From NCBI GenBank assembly GCA_038496445.1, contig JALMLS010000354.1, positions 538,045-602,044 of the forward strand: a stretch of 64,000 bases of DNA, written 5' to 3'. The stretch's first letter is position 1. The number at the start of each line of letters is the position of its first letter. Under the pieces are notes generated by a model. That model ran no database searches and was not told the origin of the DNA. It saw only the letters and a program-made list of their open reading frames with translations. This DNA comes from Trichosphaerium sp. ATCC 40318. Its lineage: Eukaryota > Discosea > Flabellinia > Trichosidae. Shown here in pieces: positions 11,731 through 22,526 of this stretch. The translations under genes were made by a program, and so were the position numbers.

Positions 11731-14230
11731 TACAAACTTTTACAAATTGAATAAGATAGTGTTAAAGATAGCAGGTATACAGTGCTAAGTGCAGTAGAAA
11801 AAGACCTAGAATGCATTGAATTAGGAGTATTTGTTGTTTGTGTTGGTTCCGAAACAGGAGGTTCGATAAATAGGTCTTCCTTGTCTAGGGCTGTATCTAT
11901 ACATGTCAATGGTTCTTGAATAAATTTGATAACTTCAGTATCAGGTCCGTCTAGAAGGCAATGAAATTAGTCCTTCAAAAAAAAAATGGGGTAAAGACAG
12001 AAACAACTCACCACTGTTGCCTAGAGGAGGGCTATCGCTGGCTACGAAATCATAAATTCCGCCACAAAATAGGTACTCACTGTTTCCATAAGCACAATAT
12101 CTATTCAGGTTCAAGGAGATGAGATCTTCTTTTTAGGAAATATGTTAAACTAGTACCTCATTTTCGGCATTGCCGGATAGTATATCAAGTATGCTTGGCA
12201 CATCTCCTCTGAAGAAGCACCACCTATGGAGATGTTTGTACTGGAGCTCTCAGTATTGAAATAGCAGTGTAAATTAATGCGGTCACCCCGGGATATAGTG
12301 TAGTTGACAGGTGTAAATTGTTGGAACGCTAAAGAGTCAAAGACGTAAGCAACAAAAAAATCAAAACGTTCCCATACCGAAATCCCAAAAGTTAATCCGA
12401 TTAGATGACGCAACAACTTGACCGTCACGTGTTATCTTTGTATAAATCTTCGACCCTTTTAGCTCGTTAGTTCTTAAACACGTGTTGTGCTAGTACTACC
12501 ATATTCATGCATGTGCAAGAAGCTTCCTATGACTGTAATCTCGTTTTCTGTCCATTGATCACTTGCCGTGCATGCCGGAGAGCATGTAGTTTCAATATGA
12601 TGCTACAAAAATAAGCAATGGTGCTAAGCACTTTTCCAAATAGTAAAAATCACGTACATCTATAGATTTAGCAGGAATAGGTGGTAGTTCTAGAACCGGA
12701 TCACCAATGCTTATAACCCCAGCTTCAGTAGGTCTGAGCTTTGTGGTAGTAAAAGCAGCAATGCCTGAACTAGAAACAGTTTTAGACATGTTGAGGGATG
12801 GTTTAGCCTCTGCGTACTTGTCACGAACACCAGTATCAAGGCTAGGATTGTCATAGTGAATTTCGACAACCAAATCTGTTGCGTCCATTGGACCTCCCAT
12901 GGGAATGCCTGTATAGTTTTTGTGAGACAAGAACGTAGGTTTAGTATAGAGTACTTACCAACATTTTCAGGGAGTTTGTATGCAAGACCACCTTTTGCCC
13001 ATCCCCACACCATCATACACCCAAAGGTGCCCTTAACCTGCGTTCAGTATAAACAGTTATATTGCTCTTATTGTACCTGAGGCGATTCACATTCAGTACC
13101 AGAGCCAGCTAATGTTGCAAGATAAGCGATAACATAGCAAGTTCTGAGCAATCATGAAATAGCATATGATGTACATATTTCTCGTTGTCAATCACAGGTT
13201 CAAACTTTCATATAAAGTTAACTAGACAATAAAATCCTCCTTTAGCTCGTACCATTATTGCATGAACTTTTGTAACGTTAGATATTTTCCTGTATTTGCA
13301 TGAATAGATTGTATCTTTTGCTGGAATTTCATAGTCTGAAAACACGTGAATAAGTTAAAAAAAAACACTGTATGACTTTATAATGTAGTACCGTCCATAA
13401 CAAAAGACTCTTTTACTGATCCAGTTGGTACTGTAAGCGGAGAATCACCATAAAACACAATAGCACTAGCAACTAAAAAAGAAAACAGTTAAGTCATAGC
13501 ACCAACGGCACTAGCTTACCTTTGTTTTGTCCATGGTATGAGAATGTATCACTTTGACCCCAAGCAGCTACAACTCTATTCACTCCAGTAGTAATAGCCC
13601 TATCCTATTTAACAGAGATCAGCAACAGAAAGTTCTAAGGCAGATAAAAAATCGTACGTTTTGGTCTTTTGTATCAAGCTTTCTCCTCACTTCAATTATT
13701 GTACTCGAGTTGTATTGTTCCCCAGAAATAATTTTCCAATGCTGACAAGAGTCTCTTATTGGTGTAACACCAGTCTAAAGATAAATAAGCTCAACGATCA
13801 TCAAGAAATCGTAGTGTACTTTAGTACAGTACATATCGTTTACTTCACATCTACCAGTGTTGTCTAAACAATAGCAGTCAATACAAACGCAAAATACATC
13901 AACTAATACCATCAACAAAGCCATAGACCATGTCAGCACCGCCCATGCTAAAAAACTTAAGTGTCAACAACAAAAGTTCTGGTGCAACTTATAAATCACG
14001 TGCCTCCCGCTTGTAGGTTCCCAATACCAAAAGAAATGTATCCAGTTGTTTTTACTTCAAACGCCATGTTTATTTCGTCGTTTGCTTCATCAACCCTCCA
14101 GAATAGTGTAAAAGTCGCGTGATAAAACTTGTTTGTTCGGGTATGACATTGGATCGAATTCAGCCGATACTAACAAGTACGGTAGTATACAAAAGAAAGC
14201 AGTTAACAGATGATGAGTTGTGGTAGTCAT
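11731..14230 (-). CDS. DOMON/copper type II ascorbate-dependent monooxygenase (DBH/MOXD1-like)
   Basis: The first exon starts at ATG 14230 and encodes a hydrophobic signal peptide (HHLLTAFFCILPYLL). A 43-nt intron (GTATCG...CAAG) restores the frame into a DOMON domain with LFWRVDEAND and MGGADMVYGFVDG. The monooxygenase part has DYEIPAKDT, the CuA-type motif VHHMLFHDC, HYDNPSLDTG, the histidine pair FLHMHEYG, and the CuB-region methionine in GGASSEEMCQAYLIYYP. These are the landmarks of dopamine beta-hydroxylase and MOXD1 (family knowledge), so the copper ligands look intact. The protein ends with a Thr/Ser-rich segment and a hydrophobic tail near the stop at 11731, suggesting a GPI signal or membrane anchor. 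At least eight introns of about 35-90 nt. Substrate unknown; the enzyme would act in the secretory pathway or at the cell surface. Confidence 0.88.
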
Positions 14231-14288
14231 TGTGGTTGTTAATGTTGTATGCCTTGATTACAATTTTGCTAATTTTATTTTTCATATA

Positions 14289-14662
14289 AAATGCATTGTC
14301 GGGTTGACAACACGTGTCGTAAACGCTGTATTTATGGGTTCTTATTGTTTTGAGAAATATTCAGGTACAGTGACACGCGCCATGTAACTCACAAGGAGAA
14401 TCTCAACAGCCATTTAGATTCTGTTTTAGAGGGAGCTACCTACGTAAGCTTAATGGAGAAACCTGGTTGTTACGAATGTCAGCGCATAGTTGGCCACAGT
14501 GTGCTACAAAAAGGTATCCTCGCAGCTACTCCTGTTTGTTGTCGAGCCATAGCTACGCCTTGTATACGTAAGTGATTAAAACAAATCAAGCATTGCAGTA
14601 GAAGAAACAAGACTTACAAAGAAAATTCGTGATCGCACTAGATCGCTATCAAACGAATCTTA
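14289..14662 (+). CDS. Small Cys-containing protein, hypothetical
   Basis: An open stretch at 14379-14573 encodes LNSHLDSVLEGATYVS and then a Cys-rich part (CYECQR, CCRAIATPC). It splices through a 31-nt intron (GTAAGT...GCAG) to a short basic exon ending LSNES at a stop near 14662. An upstream ATG at 14289 can be joined by a further intron, but its donor (GTGTCG) is weak. The pattern around LNSHLDSVLEGA faintly resembles an Sm-fold core, but I do not claim that. It lies head-to-head with the DBH-like gene, about 60 bases away. Existence and start are uncertain. Confidence 0.3.
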
Positions 14663-15571
14663 ACAAAGCAGGATTTGAAACTTCGTATTCAAGCTACGCT
14701 AATAAACGGCTATAGTTTTAATCAAATATGTAGTAACTATCCTTTAATCTAAATCTTTTTTTACAAATTCTAATTCCGTGCCAAAAGTTGTAAGCATCAA
14801 TGTTATTTTCTTGGTAGCGAGTTACAAGACGATCCTATAGAGGCGCTATATGTTGCAGACTTCCTACCGTAGCATGTAGTTTAAGATAAATGTAGGAGAA
14901 GGAGATCCAGAGGTATCTAATATCTCCAAGCACTGCAATGGTCTAGTCAACATTGCAGTTTATCGATCAGCTAACTGGTATTTTCCATTAGATGGCCACT
15001 CCTTGGTTCACCATGTCGTTAGTCATTAACCCGTGACCTGAATCTCAAGTTGTCTGTTCTCATACCAGCGTTTACTTCACCATTACCATTGATAGTTACG
15101 TGTACTGCTGGCTTGATGTCCATTCTTTACAAACCATTTCTTTCGTGTGACTTTACTTTTACACCTTTATACCATCGTATCCATGTTCCTTTTCTTTCTA
15201 GCGTTACATCAAAAAGTGTGTTGGTTGCTGCTCTCTTTGATAGAAGTGGAATTTTGTGATGAATACTTCCAAATTGAAGGTACAAAACATGAGTTTGAAG
15301 TTCACGTGGAATCGATATAACCAAGTTTACGATCCGGTTGTTTGAACTTGAAAGACTTAGAAAAAAAAAAATGTTAAATACAGCACAAGCACAATAATAT
15401 TGCAAAGTCTCACACAAACAAAAAAGGTGTCCTGTACTCGTATCAATGCATCGCTACTGGTTTGAACTATTTGGAAAACTGTCAGACACGGTCTTGCGGA
15501 AGTTATGATGAAAGCTGACAAAGTCAAGAAATGTCGCGAAACGACATTCAGCTACAGCCTTAAAACTGTTA
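14663..15571. other. No confident gene
   Basis: Contains open stretches on both strands, notably a minus-strand one at 15127-15360 that reads like soluble protein. None has a convincing start, splice chain or domain. One CACGTG near 15303. Confidence 0.4.
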
Positions 15572-17601
15572 ATGAAGCGAAAGCTAGGAACGAGTGAAAC
15601 TACAGCATCAAAAAAACGCAAAATGGAGCCTTGGCAAGTTTTACAAAAGACACTATCAGCGGAAGAAGCTGCAAACGCACCAGAAATACTCGAAGATAAC
15701 TTTTTAGAGGTTTTATTAACGTTTTCTCAACGAAATAACGCTTATTCCTTTACAAGGCTTTTGCGTATCCTCTTAAGCCTGAAGAGTTCATGTCGAGCGT
15801 ATACAAGCGTAATATACCGCTTGTAGTACGCGGTTCAGGAATAAAACGCATCCAGACGCTTATAGATGACTACATGTTCGAGTTAGACACTGAAGAGCTT
15901 CTAAGCAACTCTGCTTCGGATAGCATACACTTATGGTTCAAAGTACACAGAAACACATCACAATAATCCCTAAACGCAACAGGAAGGAGAAAACGGCGAA
16001 TTAGAGAGCGAAGAGCTTACATCAATAAAAGTAGCCATGATGTGCCATAAAAGCGGCGGAACGCTTTACTTTCGGTATGTTACGCGTATTCTTAGATGTA
16101 GACAAACGAACTAACAAAAAAACTCTTCAAGTCCTTCAGAAACGATGGAAGCAGCGTTTGTTAATGGGTGCGCACGTGACCTTGGAATGAACTTTGCTCA
16201 AATCTATCCTGATGGTAAAGACAAGGTACATAAAGTGATTTTGCTTTTTGGGGTTTTTTTCGGTTACAATTAACGTACTGACTTTGGTGAAGGGTGAGAT
16301 CGAGGTTTTCATGTCAAAGCGAGGTCACTTTACACCTTATCATTTTGATTTTATGCAAAACTTCACAATTCAGTTGAAAGGAAGTAAGACGTGGAAGCTT
16401 GCTGATAGTGGTGTTCATTCCCCTATAAGAGGCTGGACACCACATTACTTTCAGCCAGATAATCTAGAACAACAGATGAAGCTTCATAAACTACACAATC
16501 CGTAAGCATCATCCTCGCTGATTCACGTTTTACCAATTTTTTATTTTCTTCGACAGAGAGTTCAGCGGTGAACCGCCTGCAGATGATCAATTCACATCAA
16601 TCACATTGGAACCAGGAGACGTCCTTTACCACCCACCAGGAGTCTGGCATAGCGTGAGGTAAGATTCAGATCAAAAGAGTCGAGGTTCATGTTTTTTTGT
16701 ATAGTGCTGGTGCTGACTCTATATCGATTAATATATCTTTGGTTGGCTCCACTTGGAGTGATATCCTAATGAATGGACTTCAAATGTCCCTATGGAAACA
16801 AAAGAGCTTTAGAAGCTTTGCTCATAGTATGCATGATGTTGAGAAAATGCATAAACAAGCGACTGATATGCTAGAACAATTTAAAGCGTATGAATACTTT
16901 GTTTGTTTTTTGTTGGCTTTTTTTTTCAGTGGAGCACCTAGTTGACTTAATGCTTATTTAGGCAAGTTGCACAACTCAAAGTAGAAGATATATTACCCCC
17001 TGGTATACTACAGAATAGAGGAGAAGTAGTTAATGTATCAAGAGAAAGCGTTAACAATGAACTAAAAGAAGATACTAAATTTCAGTTAAATCCACTTTCT
17101 GTAATTATGCGCGAAACTTCACCTCCTGAAGAAGAAGGTATGTTTTTAGCAATCAATTAAAAGTCTTTTGGTTAACATCCTATCTAGATATGGAAGAGCA
17201 CATGGACGAAGGTTTTAAGAATTATATGGCTACTATGGGTAGAGCAATGCCAGACGAAGAAGATGAAGATGACGATGATGTTGAATCCGAATATTTTGGA
17301 ATACAAGCTGGGTACACCCTTTTGTTAATATTTATATTGTTCTAGTTGTGTGCATTTGCTAACAAGTGTTGTATTAAGCTATGGTAATCAAGATATTGTT
17401 ACAGAGTATCATGTTGTTCTACAAGTTCCTGAAACAGTAGCACCTATTTTACTTTGGATAAGAAGTCAAGGATCTTCTGTATTCACAATGAAGAAAGCAG
17501 TTGAAGAAAGTAATGTTAAAGTAGAAGATGATACCATAATCAATAAGTTATTTGATCAACTTATTTTTAATGGTGCGATACACAAGTCACAACAAAAATA
17601 G
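15572..17601 (+). CDS. JmjC/cupin_4 2-oxoglutarate oxygenase (NO66/MINA ribosomal oxygenase-like)
   Basis: The start at 15572 gives a basic, likely nuclear/nucleolar leader. After a first intron ending at about 15761, the protein shows FAYPLKPEEF, as in NO66. The cupin core has HFTPYHFDFMQNF, with the iron ligands H-x-D, and YHPPGVWHSV with the distal His. TIQLKGSKTWKL matches the usual strand that binds 2-oxoglutarate. An acidic segment (EDEDDDDVE) and a C-terminal winged-helix-like region (VEDDTIINKLFDQLIFNGAIH) complete the family architecture. NO66 and MINA hydroxylate histidines in ribosomal proteins (family knowledge). About seven introns, several under 60 nt. All metal-binding residues appear present. 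Whether it also demethylates histones cannot be judged. Confidence 0.9.
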
Positions 17602-17830
17602 AATAAAAATAAATCAATCTCCTCATAACTCTTTCTGTTTTCTTTGCATATAATGTTACACGGTATTTCAGAGAGCGTAGTATTCACAAAGTATACAAGG
17701 TGTATATTTGAGAGAAATTACATGGCACCATGGAGTAGGACATCATTAAGATGGTACACAAAACGTTTTGTTAAACAAATACAGCTGAAAGTCCTTGTTC
17801 TACTTATTTTCCATTAGCCTAACACGTTTC

Positions 17831-19114
17831 CTAGTGTGCCATTTGGTCCCAATAGTTTCTGCTTGCATTCACGTCATTTTTACCCAAAATAAGCTTTGAC
17901 GACATCAAAAAAGAGTTCAAGTAAATGGTATTAACATCATAGCCCATGGTGACTGTCGCATTGTTAAAACGATTCTGTCTGACAGTAGATCCATAGCCAA
18001 TTTCCACAGATCCGTAAAAATCATTGTCGTAAAGGTTAGAGTGTAGATACTTTACAGCAGTTTTTTCTGCTGCTGTAAACGAGTTACCATGTAATATCGT
18101 CGGTTGATACGGAGGGTCTCTGATATTATCTGTTACTATAAGCCTGTCACGTGCATCAACAATATTGTCAAAGAATGGACCACCGTTAATGTAGATAGTA
18201 GAGTCGTTAACTGTTGTTTTGAATGTTGAAGTTTTGACACTTTGCCAAGGGTATACGTGGATAGAGTCCCTGGCACTGCTTGAAAAATGATGAGACGCAG
18301 ATGTAAAGGTAGAGTTCTTAGATCCAAAAATAGATACGAAATCCCAATCAGCACCAGGTGCTTGTCCAATCTTAACTTCACATGAATCGAATATCCCATA
18401 CACGGAGTGTCCGGATGAGTTATCATTGTTTAAGAGGATTGTATTTATAAAATGACATGGACAAGGTTCGCTTCTGTACACATCTACTTCTGTGTTCGTA
18501 AAGACGATCAGAGTTGAGTTTTCAACTGTAACATTGTGCTTCATTGGCCTAAACGTCGTGAACTGTGTTCTAAGTGCATGTATTGAAGTAAAGTAGCTCC
18601 ACCCTGTGACAGACGCGAAATCGAATGTTGAATCTTCTATTTTCATGTCTTTCATCGTACTTGGTTTCAATCCTCTCATGTACACTGACTGTAAGCTTCC
18701 AAATTGGGCGTTTAATGGTGCTGGTCCTGTATCATCGAATTGAAATAGGTACTTGCATTTGCTGACGATATTGGGATTCCATTCAACACGTGCTTGATGA
18801 GTGGAGTTTCCAATAATCTCTAGACGAGCTTTTCCTTTGAAAATAATTGTTTCGTTGTTGTTGTGTTGCCCATGATTATCTGATGAGGGTATACAAAAAG
18901 GAGAGCTAGCGACAACCAGAGTAGCGCCAGGTTCGATGGTTAATACTGCGTTTACAACATAGATGGTTCCGTTGGCATAGTATGGGCTTTCAGCGGCTGT
19001 TAAGAACGTGTTGGTGTTATAAATGCCATGAAGTATTGTGTCAGAGGTTACACGCGGTACTATTGTCACAATGACCAGAGCTGTTATTATCGTATGTGAG
19101 AGGCGTTGCCACAT
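17831..19114 (-). CDS. Secreted right-handed beta-helix-like protein
   Basis: Intronless ORF of 427 residues with a clear signal peptide (LSHTIITALVIVTIVPRVTS) and no later membrane helix, so probably secreted or cell-wall associated. The body is rich in Thr, Ser and Asn, with many N-x-S/T sites (NNNET, NSTH, NVTVENST, NNDNSS, NDST). Irregular short strand units of the type ENSTLIVFTNTEVDV are typical of parallel beta-helices; the opening resembles TIEPGATLVV-type segments of pectate-lyase-like or polymorphic membrane repeat proteins. I see no catalytic signature, so an enzymatic role is unsupported. It is convergent with the JmjC gene. The lack of introns, unlike the metabolic genes around it, fits a lineage-specific or transferred gene. 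Confidence 0.7.
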   Translation of the reverse strand: MWQRLSHTIITALVIVTIVPRVTSDTILHGIYNTNTFLTAAESPYYANGTIYVVNAVLTIEPGATLVVASSPFCIPSSDNHGQHNNNETIIFKGKARLEIIGNSTHQARVEWNPNIVSKCKYLFQFDDTGPAPLNAQFGSLQSVYMRGLKPSTMKDMKIEDSTFDFASVTGWSYFTSIHALRTQFTTFRPMKHNVTVENSTLIVFTNTEVDVYRSEPCPCHFINTILLNNDNSSGHSVYGIFDSCEVKIGQAPGADWDFVSIFGSKNSTFTSASHHFSSSARDSIHVYPWQSVKTSTFKTTVNDSTIYINGGPFFDNIVDARDRLIVTDNIRDPPYQPTILHGNSFTAAEKTAVKYLHSNLYDNDFYGSVEIGYGSTVRQNRFNNATVTMGYDVNTIYLNSFLMSSKLILGKNDVNASRNYWDQMAH

Positions 19115-19812
19115 TTGTACACTTTACAATATATTGTTCTTTGGAATACCAACTTAGGCGAAAGAAACAAGCAGCACAAGCAAGTGTTTTATGAGGTTTT
19201 GTTTGCCACCAAGGCTGTTTCACTGATTATTTATTTTATTGTGCTGCACAAATCACGTGATTTCTTAGAAATATATCTTAACGTATGTTGTGAGATATCT
19301 ATGAATAAGATGCCTCAAGAAATTGATTGACAATTGTACGAGTTTTCCAGAGACAAATTGGTGGCAAAGTCTTGTAAACAGCCAGTTGCATGTGATTGTA
19401 AATCACCTCTTTGTTGGCCTCCAAAACAATTAGTGCAGCGCTGGCGGTGCATTTTATTGGCATTACTGTATTGTCTTCACTGCTAGATACATTTTCGAAT
19501 ACGTCCATAAAATATGACTAACACCACAAACCCATGCCATTTGTACGATTATTGATGTGTACGGTTGAGAGTAACATTCAATTTGGTATCAATAAGTGCA
19601 AAATTTAGGTTAAAATAAAGGACAGGGCATGAACGCAAAAAAGTAGCCAACAGCGGAAATTTACTGTTTTCCATTTCTATTATCACGTGCCATATTCATT
19701 CACTATGATAAGCAAGAATAGAATTGAACGCACCTCAGATGTTGCTGTCAAGGGTTTAGGTACGCAGTTTTGATAGTCCACGTGGCGGAGCTCGTGCTAA
19801 AAACAGGTTTAA
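19115..19812. other. Upstream region of the PA-domain membrane gene
   Basis: Contains CACGTG sites near 19254, 19684 and 19779. A possible non-matching first exon starts at ATG 19705, but it does not join the downstream exon in frame. No other gene is supported. Confidence 0.4.
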
Positions 19813-22222
19813 ATTCTTACCTTTTCCGTTGTCTTTATTGTCCGTGGGCTATTTCACAAGCAATTTGTTCTCAGAACAGAACAAAACGGCTCATTTTGGT
19901 TCGTTAGAAACACGTGATGACAATTCGAAATTATATTCCGTAGTCCGAATATTAAAACAACTAGCAGACTGCGGGGTCAAAATAATTAAACCCCGAAATG
20001 CCTTGTTACGTCACGTGATACAAAAAAGGAATAAGGTAATGCAAAGCTCTTCTTTTCTATTCTATTTCTTGTCAAGTACGTACATTCTTTTCGGAGCTTA
20101 GTACCGATGTTGTCCTTTAGCGAGCCTTACACTTCTTTTAGTCCTAATTGGCTTACCACACGTGTATTCAATAATTGAAGGGGTATCACCAATCAACATG
20201 GTAAATAAAACAATTCAAATATGGCCACAAAAATACAGTGGTAACACTGTAGACTTTGATCCTATCATAGGAGAGTTAGTAGATACAACAGATACAAACA
20301 AAACAGGTAAGTTAAAATTACCAACACTTTTTATATCGAAGTGTTTTAAAAACACCGAATCAGTGTTCAAGGGACATTAGGCAAGATAGTACTGATAAGG
20401 GACTGTAAAAGACCATACGAACCTAAATTTCGCACTCTTATTTTTGAAGGAGCTAAGGCTATTTTGTGTTCGCTTGCTGGACGCCCAAGCGATGTACCTG
20501 GGAACGTATGACCTTCACAAATCAATATTAAACTCAACTCATGTCAACACAGGAGATGTACGCTATTGATGGAAGTGATCGCTCTAGTTTGACAGTACCA
20601 ATTGCTACAGTCGTTACTAAGGATATAGAGGAGATATTTAGTGCAAACGGAACGATTATTATCCGGGTTATTACAGGTATGCAAAATTTTTGTTTGAAAC
20701 AAAACAAATGTCAATCAAAAGCACTTACATTCTCCGATAAGAACCGAACGAATTTATGCAAGTCTATGAATCTATGTGGTTGTGGCTATGGCAAGTGTCT
20801 TTGACTTGTGTAATATTCGGCAATATTGTATTCGCATCCTACAGGCACGTCATTTCGAACAGACATGTGCCATTTTATTTGTAAAGCTCATGAAAACAAT
20901 CAACTGTAGCGCCTTTGTCGCTGGTAGAATGCTTTCATTTTTTTAGCACTCTATGTTACCTATTTTGTGTTAATTACTTCTGATGAAGCCTCTATGAGCT
21001 AAACTGTCTTAGATTGCTTCAGCTTCTTTCATTTTACAGAAGGTTTAAAATTTCTATTGGCGTTGTGAGTGTGGTAATATGTCTCACTTCATCTTTGTGT
21101 ACAGATCATATAATATAAATGTAGCTTACTTTTTTTATATTCTAGTTATGTTCCTTGGTCTATCTATAGATCCTTTTGGAAGTCGCCAAATAATGCCATG
21201 GTGGATGAGGAATTTTTTATTTTCGTTGCCTCTACCTTTTGTTATTGCTCCACTCTTTCTCATGGCACTGTGGTGGTATGCTTCAGTGCTATAGTGTATA
21301 TAATACTTATTATATCTAGGCACTCGTTACTTGTATCGCTAAAATTTCAAGTACATCCAGGACTTCCGAAATTCAAGTAAGTTAAATTCTGATTTTTTTC
21401 TTGCTATTGAAACTCCTTTTGTACTAACAATTGTGGTGCTAAAGGTGGGTTGTTTATATCTGGATATTTATTCTTTTATTTCAACAAACAATGTTTGGAA
21501 TCCTTACTTCATTGAAGCTGGTGAGCCTTTATTTCAGAAGAACTAATTTATTTACTCTTTTCTAGTTGCCAAGAATAGTATTCGTATTGTCAACACCAAC
21601 GATTACTTTTATTTCGTTTGTCGCTGTTCTAGTCTATTGCATAGTAACATTATACCTTTTGAGAAAACGTGTTAAGAAAGTTAAACTTCAAAGCAAAGAG
21701 CAAAGGATACAACTACGAAGGGTACAACAAGTTGAATGTTATCAACTAACATCTACGTTCAGATTCGATTCAGTCTTTCTGCTGTATCTGTATCACTGGC
21801 AGTAATGATAGCGTTATTTCTATGCTTCTTGTACAGATACTCAGTGTTACGCAAAACTAACAATTACTTAAGGGCAGACATCTCATTTCCTGTGATTGAG
21901 GTTGTTTACTACTGGTTCTTATGGTTAGGCATGGCTGCGCTTGTCACTATTGAGCTTTATGTTCTCAAACCGCCCAGACGACCAATAAAGACTAAAGCTA
22001 TGCCATCTTCTTCTTCCAAGACGAAATCTACAGCAATGTAAGAGCCTTACATGACCAACTGTGGTTTTTATTAAATAACTTTTTAGGCGTAGACCTACGA
22101 TAGTTGATGTGCACATGCAAAAAGGTAAAGGTATCTCAACAACCTTTGACAGCAGTGAAGCCCCTTCGGTGATGGGAGACACAGTCATTGATCTAACGAA
22201 AACAACAAAAGGAAATCTATAG
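19813..22222 (+). CDS. Multi-pass membrane protein with PA-like ectodomain, putative receptor
   Basis: The N-terminal exon (about 19808-20036) has an unresolved start. The second exon (about 20101-20309) starts with a hydrophobic segment (LASLTLLLVLIGLPHVYS). Exons at about 20382-20507 and 20555-20676 encode GKIVLIRDC, FEGAKAILCSLAG and VPIATVVTKDIEEIF, the pattern of a protease-associated (PA) domain, usually a lumenal or extracellular ligand- or protein-binding fold. Then come about eight hydrophobic helices: WLWLWQVSLTCVIFGNIVF, ISIGVVSVVICL, FSLPLPFVIAPLFLMAL, WIFILLFQQTMFGIL, FISFVAVLVYCIV and others. A basic Ser/Lys-rich cytosolic tail ends at 22222. This layout resembles a seven- or eight-helix receptor or transporter with a folded ectodomain; I do not recognise a named family. 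At least ten introns. The start codon needs transcript evidence. Confidence 0.6.
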
Positions 22223-22526
22223 CAGAGCCTGCTAATTTTTTAATGAAAGATTGCTAAAAATAAAACGTGATCAACAGACTGAAAGCACTGTCATCCCAAT
22301 ATGATTCATTAGTACACCCAAACTATGCAACGAACTAGCCTACTTTTTTCCTCAACCACAGACACGTTAGGATGAGTTCGTATTCAGTGCCTTTGTACTT
22401 GTTTCTGAAATTTTTCATTTCTTGTGCCGAACAAATTGGAAAATGACTTAAGATTGTTAAGCTACATCCAATCGCTTTGCCTTTGGTTTTGCTTCCTTAA
22501 ACGAACATAATTTTAAACAACCTACA

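Noticed and set aside
11731-14230. Frameshift in the first exon of the DBH-like gene
   Set aside because: A 43-nt GT-AG intron, typical for this genome, restores the frame exactly.
15127-15417. Minus-strand protein-like stretch
   Set aside because: No ATG at a sensible place, no domain, and continuation on either side fails; left as unannotated.
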